This document shows, piece after piece, positions 36,083 to 44,106 of a stretch of DNA of 64,000 bases. A model generated the notes under the pieces. The model worked only from the letters and a program-made list of their open reading frames with translations. It searched no databases and was not told where the DNA came from. The stretch is taken from assembly GCA_026671195.1 (NCBI GenBank), contig JAPOHD010000027.1, positions 558,001 through 622,000 of the forward strand, read 5' to 3'. The position numbers were made by a program, and so were the translations under genes. The stretch is from Draconibacterium aestuarii (GTDB taxonomy: Bacteria; Bacteroidota; Bacteroidia; Bacteroidales; Prolixibacteraceae). Position 1 is the stretch's first letter. Every line of letters starts with the position of its first letter.

Positions 36083-36524
36083 TTAGCCACTCAAACGTAA
36101 TATAATGATCTTGGTTCATCCCCAGCGTTTCGTAAGTTTTATGGGCGGGGTGATTCGATTTGTCGGCATACAGGCGAATTCCATTTAAGTTTTCTGAATT
36201 TAAAACCAGGTTTTTAATGTGCGTATACATGTTTCGGTATACTCCTTTCCTCCTGAATTCAGGTAAAACATATACCGACTGAATCCATAAAATGGTTCCG
36301 TTTCGCCAGTCGCTCCACTCAAAAGTGGTCATTAACGAACTTACTACTTGCCCGTTTATTTCAGCCACATAATAATGTCCTTTTGTAGAATCAGAAATAA
36401 TTGCGTTAACTCCTTTTTCAACAACTGGTCTGTTCAATTCAATGCCTTCGGTTTCGTTTGCCATGGCCAATTGGAAATTTACTATATGTTGATGGTCGTT
36501 TATTGTGGCTTGTCGTACTATCAT
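36072..36524 (-). CDS. GNAT-family N-acetyltransferase
   Basis: 150 residues, a single GNAT domain. The acetyl-CoA-binding motif is in IQSVYVLPEFRRKGVYRNMY (R-R-K-G-x-x-R pattern; the usual G-x-G/A is G-V-Y). NHPAHKTYETLGM near the C-terminus is the typical C-terminal element (Asn, Tyr, Gly-Met). Cytoplasmic transfer of an acetyl group to a small amine or a protein; the substrate cannot be predicted. It is divergent from yjjX with a 74-bp promoter region between them. Confidence 0.88.
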   Translation of the reverse strand: MIVRQATINDHQHIVNFQLAMANETEGIELNRPVVEKGVNAIISDSTKGHYYVAEINGQVVSSLMTTFEWSDWRNGTILWIQSVYVLPEFRRKGVYRNMYTHIKNLVLNSENLNGIRLYADKSNHPAHKTYETLGMNQDHYITFEWLKES

Positions 36525-36598
36525 TTTATTTTACTTTATATGGATTGACGAAAGTAATAATTCCTCTGAAATCATTAATTTTCGCCAAAATATTTTTT

Positions 36599-37117
36599 AT
36601 GAATGTTGTTGTTGCATCAAAAAATCCGGTTAAAATTGAAGCTACCCGTTTGGGATTTGAGAGTTATTTTACAGAAGTTAACGTACAGGGAATTACGATA
36701 GAGTCAGATGTTGCCGACCAGCCCGTTAGCGATGAAGAAACACTGAGAGGGGCACGGAATCGGGCGGAGGCTGCACGTAAATTGTATGCTGATGCCGATT
36801 ATTGGGTGGGAATCGAAGGCGGAATCGAAGCCCGGGGTGAAGGCTTAACTGCTTTTGCCTGGATGGTAATTACAGGCAAAGAAAATCTGGGGGAATCAAG
36901 AACAACAAGTTTTCAAATCCCTAATAAAGTAGTAGAATTAATAAATCAGGGGTACGAACTAGGGGAGGCCAATGACATTTTATTTAAGAAGGAAAACTCA
37001 AAACAGAAATCAGGAGCAGTTGGAATTCTTACCAACGATACAATAACCCGAACTGAACTGTATAAACAAGCCGTTCAGCTGGCACTGATCCCATTTTTAA
37101 ATCCCGGTTTGTATTAA
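36599..37117 (+). CDS. yjjX: Inosine/xanthosine triphosphatase, YjjX family
   Basis: 172 residues from the ATG at 36599 (MNVVVASKNPVKIEATRLGF); the upstream open frame is antisense to the GNAT gene. Motifs: SKNPVK at the substrate loop, DVADQPVSDEETLRGARNRA, WVGIEGGIE and FKKENSKQKSGAVGILTN. The enzyme hydrolyses ITP and XTP (house-cleaning of damaged nucleotides) in the cytoplasm. Its last 4 bp overlap the stop region of the convergent NifX-like gene. Transcription probably starts in the 74-bp gap; TAATTTTC near 36576 is a -7 candidate. Confidence 0.9.
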   Translation: MNVVVASKNPVKIEATRLGFESYFTEVNVQGITIESDVADQPVSDEETLRGARNRAEAARKLYADADYWVGIEGGIEARGEGLTAFAWMVITGKENLGESRTTSFQIPNKVVELINQGYELGEANDILFKKENSKQKSGAVGILTNDTITRTELYKQAVQLALIPFLNPGLY

Positions 37118-37434
37118 CCGCTGATTCTGTCCATTATCTCTTCAACTTTAATGCGCTCTTCCGCCAATAGTACTAATTGTAGTTTCTCCTTTTCCAAGCG
37201 TGTACTAACCATTGGACCAACTTCGCCTGTGATGATTGTGGTTACACCGCGTTCTTTTAAAAAATCAACCAATTTAATTCCACTATGACTTTCTCCGATA
37301 AATTTATTTTCTTCAATGGAATATTGGTTTTTGTCAACATCGAAAAGCACAACAAATTCGCATTTTCCAAAGCGTAAATCAAGAAACGATTTTTCTGTTT
37401 TTCCTGTGCAGGTAATGGCGTAAACTTTATTCAT
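37114..37434 (-). CDS. NifX/NifB-like dinitrogenase cofactor-domain protein
   Basis: 106 residues: MNKVYAITCTGKTEKSFLDL, RFGKCEFVVLFDVDKNQY, HSGIKLVDFLKERGVTTIIT, GEVGPMVSTRLEKEKLQLVL. This is the stand-alone dinitrogenase iron-molybdenum cofactor biosynthesis domain (ribonuclease H-like fold; MTH1175/NifX type), usually binding Fe-S or metal clusters. No nif genes are near, so a nitrogenase role is unlikely; a metal-cluster carrier or regulator is inferred. It is convergent with yjjX (4-bp overlap) and downstream of the AhpD-like gene on the same strand, so likely co-expressed with it. Confidence 0.85.
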   Translation of the reverse strand: MNKVYAITCTGKTEKSFLDLRFGKCEFVVLFDVDKNQYSIEENKFIGESHSGIKLVDFLKERGVTTIITGEVGPMVSTRLEKEKLQLVLLAEERIKVEEIMDRISG

Positions 37435-37482
37435 AGTTTATTTCTCTTTTAAAATCAATAATAACAATTTAAATTTAAATAA

Positions 37483-37836
37483 TTACAATTTTGAAGAATT
37501 GTTTAGTTCTTCCCAGTATTCTACGGCTCTGCGGGTGTGTGGAATACAAATTGTTCCACCAACTACATTGGCTACGCTTAATATCTCAAACATTTCATCA
37601 GTGGTAACTCCTTGCTCGAAACATTTCTCCAGATGGTATTTTACACAATCGTCACAGCGAAGTACCATGGATGTTGCCAACCCCAGCATTTCCTTTACCT
37701 TCGAACTCAGTGCGCCTTCCTGATAGGTTAAAGTGTCGAGACCGTATAAACGTTTCATTACTTTATTGTCCGATCCCAAAATCTTATCATTCATTTTCGC
37801 CCGATACGTATTAAACTCGTCAACTAATTTTCCCAT
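37483..37836 (-). CDS. Carboxymuconolactone decarboxylase/AhpD-like protein
   Basis: 117 residues. The motif VLRCDDCVKYHLEKCFEQGV contains Cys-x-x-Cys and the proton-relay His of AhpD-type peroxidase partners (about residues 59-66), followed by TTDEMFEILSVANVVGGTIC and PHTRRAVEYWEEL. The family acts as disulphide reductases or in thiol redox relay; a true decarboxylase role is unlikely for the short AhpD-like form. It lies 48 bp upstream of the NifX-like gene on the same strand, possibly a two-gene unit for redox or metal-cluster handling. Confidence 0.85.
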   Translation of the reverse strand: MGKLVDEFNTYRAKMNDKILGSDNKVMKRLYGLDTLTYQEGALSSKVKEMLGLATSMVLRCDDCVKYHLEKCFEQGVTTDEMFEILSVANVVGGTICIPHTRRAVEYWEELNNSSKL

Positions 37837-37983
37837 GCCGTTTCAGTTTTATTTAATGCGTGCAAAGTTATTTTATATTTAGAAAGGTGAAAATCAAAAA
37901 AATATCAACCGCAAAAAATGATACGACTCCCGAATTCACATTACCTAATGATTAAGGGCAATGTTGTGTGGATAAATCCGTTC

Positions 37984-38012
37984 TTGTTTTATACGTTTTT
38001 AATTTATATTTG
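37984..38012 (+). promoter_or_regulatory. Promoter of the SPOR-protein/purF operon
   Basis: TTG (37984-37986), 18 bp, then TATATTTG (38005-38012) matching TAnnTTTG. Transcription would start near 38019, 17 bp before the ATG. Confidence 0.6.
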
Positions 38013-38035
38013 CACACTCAAAATAAAAGGGAATA

Positions 38036-38500
38036 ATGAGGATTCTTTTTTTGTGTTTAATATGTCTTTTGGGTAACCAGTTGCTTTTTGCGCAGAATGT
38101 TTTTTTTGAAGAACAAGCTGTTGATTCAACAAGGATAGCTATACTGGATGAGGTGGAAGTTAACAGCGACCCCCGTTTGGAGAAAATGCTAAAATGGCAT
38201 ATCGAAAAAAATAAGAAAAGAGAGGGGATTGATGGTTTTCGTGTTGAAATTTTCTTTAGCTCAAAATTAGATGCTAAAGAAGAATCCCTTGCTATTAAAG
38301 CCGAATTTTTATCGGAGTATCCTAATCATGCTGTGCATATAAAATTTGTTGCACCCAACTTTCGGGTTCGTGTTGGCGATTTTAGAACCAAAAACGAAGC
38401 CTGGAGATTGTATAAACAAATTCAGCACAACTATCCGGCAGCCTTTATTGTTCCAGATGTAATCGATTTTCCATTGCTGAAACAAAATCAAAATGAGTGA
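38036..38500 (+). CDS. Exported SPOR-domain protein
   Basis: 154 residues. Signal peptide MRILFLCLICLLGNQLLFAQ, a linker to about residue 60, then a SPOR-like domain at about 65-150 (GFRVEIFFSSKLDAKEESLA, PNFRVRVGDFRTKNEAWRLY and QIQHNYPAAFIVPD). SPOR domains bind peptidoglycan stripped of stem peptides at division sites. It is therefore probably a periplasmic protein linked to division or the cell wall. Its end overlaps the PurF-type start by 8 bp, so translation is coupled although the functions look unrelated. Confidence 0.85.
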   Translation: MRILFLCLICLLGNQLLFAQNVFFEEQAVDSTRIAILDEVEVNSDPRLEKMLKWHIEKNKKREGIDGFRVEIFFSSKLDAKEESLAIKAEFLSEYPNHAVHIKFVAPNFRVRVGDFRTKNEAWRLYKQIQHNYPAAFIVPDVIDFPLLKQNQNE

Positions 38501-40391
38501 CCAAATTAAACATGAGTGTGGTATAGCACTAATTCGGTTGTTAAAACCCCTGTCTTATTATCATGAAAAGTACGGCACGTGGAAATACGGGCTAAACAAG
38601 TTGTATCTGTTAATGGAGAAACAACATAACCGCGGACAGGATGGTGCCGGAATATGTTGTGTGAAAAGTAATCTCGATCCTGGAAATCCTTACATTAGCC
38701 GGTTTCGTTCAGTAGAGCAAAATCCGATTAAGGATATCTTTGATAAAGTGAACAAACCGCTAAAAAAAGCAAAGCGCCACGATATAGATATAAACGATCC
38801 GGAATGGGCACAAAAAAACTTCCCTTTTGCCGGATCTTTGTATTTAGGACACTTGCGTTACGGTACTTTTGGGAAAAACAGCATTGATTTTACCCATCCG
38901 GTAATGCGTCAAAATAATTGGAAATCGAGAAATCTTGTGCTGGCCGGAAACTTTAATCTTACAAACACCGACGAGCTATTTGATGTTTTAGTTGGATTGG
39001 GACAACATCCGAAAGCCTATACCGATACCGTTACCGCGCTCGAAAAAGTGGGGCATTTTTTGGACGAGGAAAACCAATTACTTTTTAGAAGATATAAAAA
39101 CGAAGGATACAGCAACGATGAAATTTCTCCGCTGATTGAAAAAAATCTGGATATCCCAACTATTTTAGAACGGGCCTCAAAAGACTGGGACGGTGGGTAT
39201 GCCATGGCCGGATTAATTGGGCATGGAGATGCTTTTGTGGTTCGCGATCCCTGGGGAATTCGTCCGGCTCACTATTATTACGATGATGAAATTGTGGTGG
39301 TGGCATCCGAACGTCCGGTTATTCAGACCGTTATGGATGTTGGTGTTGGCGATGTAAAAGAATTGGGACCCGGAGAAGGCCTTATTGTTAAAAATAATGG
39401 TGCGATCAGTAAAGAAATGATTCGGGTTCCGCACAAAAGAAAATCCTGCTCTTTTGAGCGGATTTATTTTTCGCGCGGAAGCGATAAAGATATTTATAAA
39501 GAACGCAAAGAGCTTGGACACTTAATTGCGCCTATTGTATTGGAAGCAGTTGACTATGACTATGTAAATACAGTATTCTCATTTATCCCAAATACCGCAG
39601 AAACTGCCTTTTACGGTATGGTAGAGGGTATTAAAAATCATCTGGTTGATTGGAAAATTGAACAGATTCAGCAAAAAAACGGTTCGCTTACAAATGCCGA
39701 GATTAAGCGAATTCTTTCGTTTGAACCTCGTGTTGAAAAGATTGCCATTAAAGATGTGAAACTGCGGACATTTATTGCCGACGATGCCAGCCGGGACGAT
39801 TTAGTCGCTCACGTATACGATGTTACCTATGGTATAATCAGAAATGATCAAGATACCTTAGTAATTATCGACGACTCAATTGTGCGGGGTACTACATTAA
39901 AACAAAGTATTCTGAAAATACTGGATCGACTCCATCCTAAAAAAATAATAGTGGTTTCTTCTGCGCCTCAAATTCGTTACCCCGATTGTTATGGGATTGA
40001 CATGGCTCGCCTCGATAAGTTTATTGCGTTTAACGCAGCCATCGAATTGTTGAAAGATCATGGGAAAGAGTCGATTATTCAGGATGTGTACCGAAAATGT
40101 AAGGAGCAGGAAAATCTACCTAAAGAGGAGATGGTGAATTATGTTCGGGAGATTTATAAGCCTTTCACTCCAGAGCAGGTTTCGGCAAAAATTGCAGAGT
40201 TATTGACTCCTGAAGATTGTAAAGCCGAAGTTGAAATTGTTTATCAAACGATTGAGAATTTACACAAAGCATGCCCGAACGATTTGGGCGACTGGTACTT
40301 TACCGGAAACTATCCAACGCCCGGCGGAAATCGTGTGGTAAATGGTTCGTTTATAAACTTTGTTGAAGGGAAAGACGAAAGAGCTTATTAA
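38493..40391 (+). CDS. purF: PurF-type amidophosphoribosyltransferase (long form)
   Basis: 632 residues, longer than the usual 470-510. Class II glutamine amidotransferase N-terminus with the nucleophile Cys at residue 9 (IKHECGIALI), so an 8-residue propeptide is removed if processed. It has RGQDGAG, YLGHLRYGTFG and NFNLTNTDELF blocks, then a PRT domain with the PRPP motif VIIDDSIVRGTTLKQS (about residues 463-478). This would make phosphoribosylamine, the first purine step. The extra length is internal and C-terminal. Bacteroidota often carry a second long paralogue, so this may not be the only PurF. Coupled to the SPOR gene. Confidence 0.88.
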   Translation: MSDQIKHECGIALIRLLKPLSYYHEKYGTWKYGLNKLYLLMEKQHNRGQDGAGICCVKSNLDPGNPYISRFRSVEQNPIKDIFDKVNKPLKKAKRHDIDINDPEWAQKNFPFAGSLYLGHLRYGTFGKNSIDFTHPVMRQNNWKSRNLVLAGNFNLTNTDELFDVLVGLGQHPKAYTDTVTALEKVGHFLDEENQLLFRRYKNEGYSNDEISPLIEKNLDIPTILERASKDWDGGYAMAGLIGHGDAFVVRDPWGIRPAHYYYDDEIVVVASERPVIQTVMDVGVGDVKELGPGEGLIVKNNGAISKEMIRVPHKRKSCSFERIYFSRGSDKDIYKERKELGHLIAPIVLEAVDYDYVNTVFSFIPNTAETAFYGMVEGIKNHLVDWKIEQIQQKNGSLTNAEIKRILSFEPRVEKIAIKDVKLRTFIADDASRDDLVAHVYDVTYGIIRNDQDTLVIIDDSIVRGTTLKQSILKILDRLHPKKIIVVSSAPQIRYPDCYGIDMARLDKFIAFNAAIELLKDHGKESIIQDVYRKCKEQENLPKEEMVNYVREIYKPFTPEQVSAKIAELLTPEDCKAEVEIVYQTIENLHKACPNDLGDWYFTGNYPTPGGNRVVNGSFINFVEGKDERAY

Positions 40392-40484
40392 ACGGGTTGG
40401 TGCCTGCCTGTTGAGAAACAGGTTTTAAAGATCAGAAGAGGTAGCCTTTTACTGATGGCTTGAAAAATATATTTAAAGAAAGAT

Positions 40485-40523
40485 GTTCAGGTTTCTGTTT
40501 TTAAGGAATCTGAACTTTTTTTT
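40485..40523 (+). terminator. Terminator of the SPOR-protein/purF operon
   Basis: Stem GTTCAG/CTGAAC with inner TTTC/GGAA pairing, then eight T residues. A weaker hairpin CCTGTT/AACAGG followed by TTTT lies nearer the stop codon (40407-40426). Confidence 0.8.
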
Positions 40524-40596
40524 GGATAAAAGTTTGTAGTGTTACAATACTTAGTCCAGGTGATGAAGTTCTGGGACAATCCGAAAGATTAAAAAA

Positions 40597-41316
40597 TCAG
40601 AGTTCGAAATTAAATCCCTTTTGAAGTAGTTCTTCGTACTTTTCTTTATTGAACTGATAGTAATAAGCCCCTTTTTTCGAAGTCTCTTTTTCTTTTTCGT
40701 CCATTTTTTCCAGCAATCCCATCGAGAGTAACTTTCTTCTGAAATTCCTTTTGTCGAAAGGCATTTGGTAAATTGCTTCGTATAGGCGCTGAAGCTGAGG
40801 TATGGTGAATTTCTCGGGAAGTAATTCAAAACCGATGGGCTGTGTACGTGCTCTGATACGCAATTTGCGCAAAGCATTTTCAACCATTTCCGAGTGGTCG
40901 AAAATCAATTCCGGAATTTCCGACAGAGGAATCCAGCGTGCCCCATTCTCTTTGGCCAGTTGCCTGTCGTATTCGTTTATTTTTATTAACGAGAAATAAG
41001 ATATGGATACAATTCTTCCACCCGGGTCGCGGTCCAGTTCTCCAAAAGCGTAAAGCTGTTCCATGTAAACATCCGCTAACCCCGTAAGCTGAAGTACGAT
41101 TCTCTTGGCTGCATCGTCAAGGCTTTCGTCGGGCTGCAGAAACCCACCCATTAACGACCATTCGCCTTTTGCTGGCTCGAAATTTCTTTTTAATAAAAGT
41201 AATTTTAATTCCAGATCATTCTGGTTGAATCCAAAAATAATGGAGTCAACAGCAACAAGCGTTTTTGGGTATTTCGAATAAAAATCCATCTGGTGGTTTA
41301 TTGTGGTTCCGGCCAT
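40597..41316 (-). CDS. NUDIX-domain transcriptional regulator (NrtR/AraR-like)
   Basis: 239 residues. The N-terminal 145 residues are NUDIX-like, but the NUDIX box GFLQPDESLDDAAKRIVLQL lacks the REUxEExGU glutamates, so hydrolase activity is probably lost. The C-terminal 85 residues (FTIPQLQRLYEAIYQMPFDK then RNFRRKLLSMGLLEKMDEK) are the winged helix of NrtR/AraR regulators. Such proteins sense sugars or NAD-related ligands and repress or activate DNA. It overlaps the glsB-like gene end by 19 bp on the same strand, an unexpected partner, so it may be translationally coupled to glycine-lipid synthesis. Its target is unknown. Confidence 0.85.
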   Translation of the reverse strand: MAGTTINHQMDFYSKYPKTLVAVDSIIFGFNQNDLELKLLLLKRNFEPAKGEWSLMGGFLQPDESLDDAAKRIVLQLTGLADVYMEQLYAFGELDRDPGGRIVSISYFSLIKINEYDRQLAKENGARWIPLSEIPELIFDHSEMVENALRKLRIRARTQPIGFELLPEKFTIPQLQRLYEAIYQMPFDKRNFRRKLLSMGLLEKMDEKEKETSKKGAYYYQFNKEKYEELLQKGFNFEL

Positions 41317-42260
41317 TCGCTATCCTCTTCCTTCCCTTTTATGTAAGTTTCAATATGTCGATCTACTTTTACATCGTAAATATCCTTAATAGTAAGTATG
41401 ATTCCGGTTTCGAGTACATTGCCAAATTTTTCGTTACTAATGGTACCAAAAGTTTTCATCGATGGCGACAAATTCATGTAAGCATTTACCAGTGGCGGGA
41501 TGTTCTCTCCAAACTGGCGCACATTTTGAACCAATATTTTGTAATCTTCTTTGTAGCTTTCTCCGGTAAATAGTTTTTGCATGGCATCCATGTCGATATC
41601 AAATTCTACCGGAATTTTCGGATAGCAAAGATTTTCTTTGTCTCTGAAATATTTTAAGAAGAAATACTGGATTAAGTTTCTGGCTTCGTTGTGGAAGTGT
41701 TGGTACATGGTAATTTTCCCAAAAAAGTATTTTATTTCAGGATGATCAACTGTGAGTGCGCCAAGTCCGTCCCATAAATTATCGAGGGCAAACAGTGCCT
41801 TTGCACCTGCTTTACTCGATTGATAAGCCGGCTGTACAAACGAACGACCTAACTCGAGAGTGTAAGGCAAATAGTTCTTCAGAAAATCTTTTGAAAAATG
41901 AAACACGCGTGATGTTGCCATTAAGGGAACACCGTTTTCATCGTTTGGAGCTTCATTGCAAAGCATGTAACGGTAGCCACCAAGAATTTCTTTCGCATCA
42001 GGGTCCCAAACAATTAATTGTTTATATGGATTTTCCTGTGTGTCGTAGTTGTCGATGTCTGTTTCTTTGCCGGTTCCTCCACCTGCTTCACGAAATGTGA
42101 TCTCTCGTAACCGTCCAAGCTCATGCATAATCGCCGGAGAATCGTGGGCTGTTACAATGTAAATTTCATTCCCCCCCTTATTGGTTTTTCTAAGAAGTTT
42201 CTCCGTAGTAAGTTCTGCGTAAATTTCTTCCCTTGGGATCGGTGTTATTATATCTTTCAT
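41298..42260 (-). CDS. glsB: N-acyltransferase, GlsB/OlsB-like
   Basis: 320 residues with a hemolysin-type GNAT fold: IYIVTAHDSPAIMHELGRLR, ITFREAGGGTG, GGYRYMLCNEAPND, YTLELGRSFVQPAYQ and GKITMYQHFHNEARNLIQYF. It resembles the N-acyltransferases that attach a 3-hydroxy fatty acid to glycine or ornithine. In Bacteroides the pair glsB-glsA makes glycine lipids, and here the probable glsA is directly upstream (178-bp gap). A role in membrane aminolipid synthesis is inferred. The N-terminal part (1-35) is outside the core. Confidence 0.8.
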   Translation of the reverse strand: MKDIITPIPREEIYAELTTEKLLRKTNKGGNEIYIVTAHDSPAIMHELGRLREITFREAGGGTGKETDIDNYDTQENPYKQLIVWDPDAKEILGGYRYMLCNEAPNDENGVPLMATSRVFHFSKDFLKNYLPYTLELGRSFVQPAYQSSKAGAKALFALDNLWDGLGALTVDHPEIKYFFGKITMYQHFHNEARNLIQYFFLKYFRDKENLCYPKIPVEFDIDMDAMQKLFTGESYKEDYKILVQNVRQFGENIPPLVNAYMNLSPSMKTFGTISNEKFGNVLETGIILTIKDIYDVKVDRHIETYIKGKEEDSEWPEPQ

Positions 42261-42438
42261 GTGTTTAAAATCCTTTAATTATATCGTAACACATGGAACT
42301 TGTCTTGGGCTGCCATGCTAATAAATTTGTTTCCCTCGACTTGTTTCATTTACGTTCTTTAGAAAAATGGAATACAAAATTAAAAAAAACCAGTAAAAGC
42401 TAGTCTGTTCATTCATTTTAATTCACTGAAACTACTTT

Positions 42439-43281
42439 TTATTGTAATTCATACACTTTCCCTTTTACCCAGTGCGCCCATTCGGTATGCGATTTCGTCT
42501 TGTCGAATGTGGTGTACGGAATAGGTTTTCCAAAATATAAGTGAACATCGGTATTTCTATGTTTCATAGTTTCATCAACGAGATAAAACATTTCCAGGTT
42601 CCATTTTATGCGAAAGAATTTCCTGATCTTCGCAATTCGGTAAAAGCGATTTGAGTTTCTGCCACTTATAAATACAGGGATTACATCGCGTTTGTGTTGC
42701 ACCGATTTTTGTATAAAATGTTTCTTCCATTCCAAATCAACAATCTTCCCTTTTATTTTTCTGCTCGCCAAGCCTGATGGGAAAATTAATATCTGATAGT
42801 CAGAGTTGTATGCCTCGGTTAATGCCCGGGCTGCTTCACGCGGGTGGCCGCCATGTTTGTTCACTGGTACAAATACCGGGCTTAGGTTGGGAATGCTCAT
42901 TAAAATGTCGTTGGCCAAGAATTTAAGCTCTCCAAGCCTGTTGTTTACATTTTTCATAAGCAACAAAGAGTCGAAACCTCCCAGCGGATGATTGCTTGCA
43001 AAAATGTATTTGCCCGAATCCGGTATGTTGTCAGCATTGTGTACATGCTCTGTTACATTAAAGTCTTCCACAACCTTATCTACAAAGTCGATCCCTTTCA
43101 AGTGTCCGTAGTCTTTTAGTGCATGATTAATGTAGTCGAGGTGTAAAATTTTGTTGAAGTATCGGTAGACAAAACCGGGCACAAACTTTGCCAGTCCAGG
43201 ACTTTTTTCTGCAAAAATTTCCCTTATGCATATCGGTTTATAAGCATCGTTTTTTTTCTCTTCGATCATCCTAAATTTCAA
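42439..43281 (-). CDS. glsA: O-acyltransferase, GlsA/PlsC-like
   Basis: 280 residues, LPLAT/PlsC fold: SNHPLGGFDSLLLMKNVNNR (His-x4-Asp at about residues 95-100), PVFVPVNKHGGHPREAARAL, IFPSGLASRKIKGKIVDLEW (FPSG motif) and a C-terminal HLYFGKPIPY. In the glycine-lipid pathway GlsA adds the second acyl chain to the hydroxyl of the N-acylated amino acid. Adjacency to the glsB-like gene supports that over ordinary phosphatidate synthesis. It is divergent from mraZ, with a 370-bp region between them. The first gene of the glsA-glsB-NUDIX group. Confidence 0.8.
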   Translation of the reverse strand: MKFRMIEEKKNDAYKPICIREIFAEKSPGLAKFVPGFVYRYFNKILHLDYINHALKDYGHLKGIDFVDKVVEDFNVTEHVHNADNIPDSGKYIFASNHPLGGFDSLLLMKNVNNRLGELKFLANDILMSIPNLSPVFVPVNKHGGHPREAARALTEAYNSDYQILIFPSGLASRKIKGKIVDLEWKKHFIQKSVQHKRDVIPVFISGRNSNRFYRIAKIRKFFRIKWNLEMFYLVDETMKHRNTDVHLYFGKPIPYTTFDKTKSHTEWAHWVKGKVYELQ

Positions 43282-43572
43282 TTATAAAAAGCAATTAACT
43301 AAAAATTGATCAATCTGAAAAATCAAATGAAGATTTGTCGGAAAAATTGTGAAGGAAGGCCTGTAAAACAACACAGTTTATTGTTTAGTTCTACCGTTCT
43401 GGAGGTAATCGGTTTTTGTTTCTTTTTTCTGAGTTATTAACGGCTGTTAAGAGTTGTTTGAGTATATGTTAATGTGTAGATAATCTGACACATATCATAT
43501 TTTATCAACAAAGTAGCGGTGGTTTTTAACACTTTACAAATGGTTTATTAACATGCAGTCGTGTTGTTGTGG
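43282..43572. other. Intergenic region between glsA and the dcw cluster
   Basis: 290 bp with no coding potential on either strand. It is AT-rich and should contain the glsA promoter (minus) and perhaps part of the mraZ upstream region. TGTGTAGA and TCTGACACA around 43470-43490 are partly inverted. Nothing else recognised. Confidence 0.4.
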
Positions 43573-43607
43573 TGGAATGAAGTGGAAGAATATGGCATAA
43601 AATGGAA
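43573..43607 (+). promoter_or_regulatory. MraZ operator: four TGG boxes at 10-bp spacing
   Basis: TGGAA, TGGAA, TGGCA and TGGAA begin at 43573, 43583, 43593 and 43603, exactly 10 bp apart, ending 45 bp before the mraZ start. In other bacteria MraZ binds a set of three or more TGGGA-like boxes with 5-bp spacers in its own promoter. A -7-like TATTTTTA (43616-43623) follows. Autoregulation of the dcw operon by MraZ is inferred. Confidence 0.7.
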
Positions 43608-43651
43608 TAATATTGTATTTTTACACTTGATAAAAAGGCAAAAAGCACAAA

Positions 43652-44098
43652 ATGGCACTTTTCGCAGGAATTCATAACGCAACCATTGACGACAAAGGAC
43701 GAGTAGTTCTTCCCGCTGCTTTTAAGAAAGCGCTGGGTGTGATGAAGGTGGATCAAGTTATCCTGGAAAAGAATCGTTTAGGAGGGTGTTTGGATATTCA
43801 TCCGATGGAAACCTGGGAGAAAAAAGTGGAAGCCTTTCAGTCGAAATTGCGCCCGGGTACAAATCCAAAGCACTACGAGATGCTTAAGAAATTCTATCGG
43901 AATTTTACGCAGGTGGGATTGGCAGCAAACGGAAGAATTAATATTCCGGGCCATTTTCTTGAATACGCCGACTTGAAAGATAAAGTCACTTTTCTCGGGA
44001 TGGGGGCTTCAATTAGTCTCAGCTCTGCAAGTGCTTTTGATAACGAAGATATTTCTGATGATGATTACTTGGATATGTTAAGAGAATTTGACGAATAG
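43652..44098 (+). CDS. mraZ: Transcriptional regulator MraZ
   Basis: 148 residues. Two SpoVT-AbrB-like halves: FAGIHNATIDDKGRVVLPAA then FKKAL at the N-terminus, and GLAANGRINIPGHFLEYADL in the second half. MraZ forms a ring-shaped oligomer and controls the dcw cluster, in some species by repressing its own promoter. Its candidate operator is just upstream. It is the first gene of the long operon, 8 bp before rsmH. The acidic C-terminus (NEDISDDDYLDMLREFDE) is not part of the AbrB fold. Confidence 0.95.
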   Translation: MALFAGIHNATIDDKGRVVLPAAFKKALGVMKVDQVILEKNRLGGCLDIHPMETWEKKVEAFQSKLRPGTNPKHYEMLKKFYRNFTQVGLAANGRINIPGHFLEYADLKDKVTFLGMGASISLSSASAFDNEDISDDDYLDMLREFDE

Positions 44099-44106
44099 AG
44101 GAAGTT

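Noticed and set aside
36458-36598. Upstream extension of yjjX
   Set aside because: It is antisense to the GNAT gene and hydrophobic by chance; the conserved SKNPVK region begins just after the ATG at 36599.
37114-37434. Nitrogen-fixation function for the NifX/NifB-like gene
   Set aside because: No other nif gene is in the window, and stand-alone domains of this family are widespread in non-diazotrophs.
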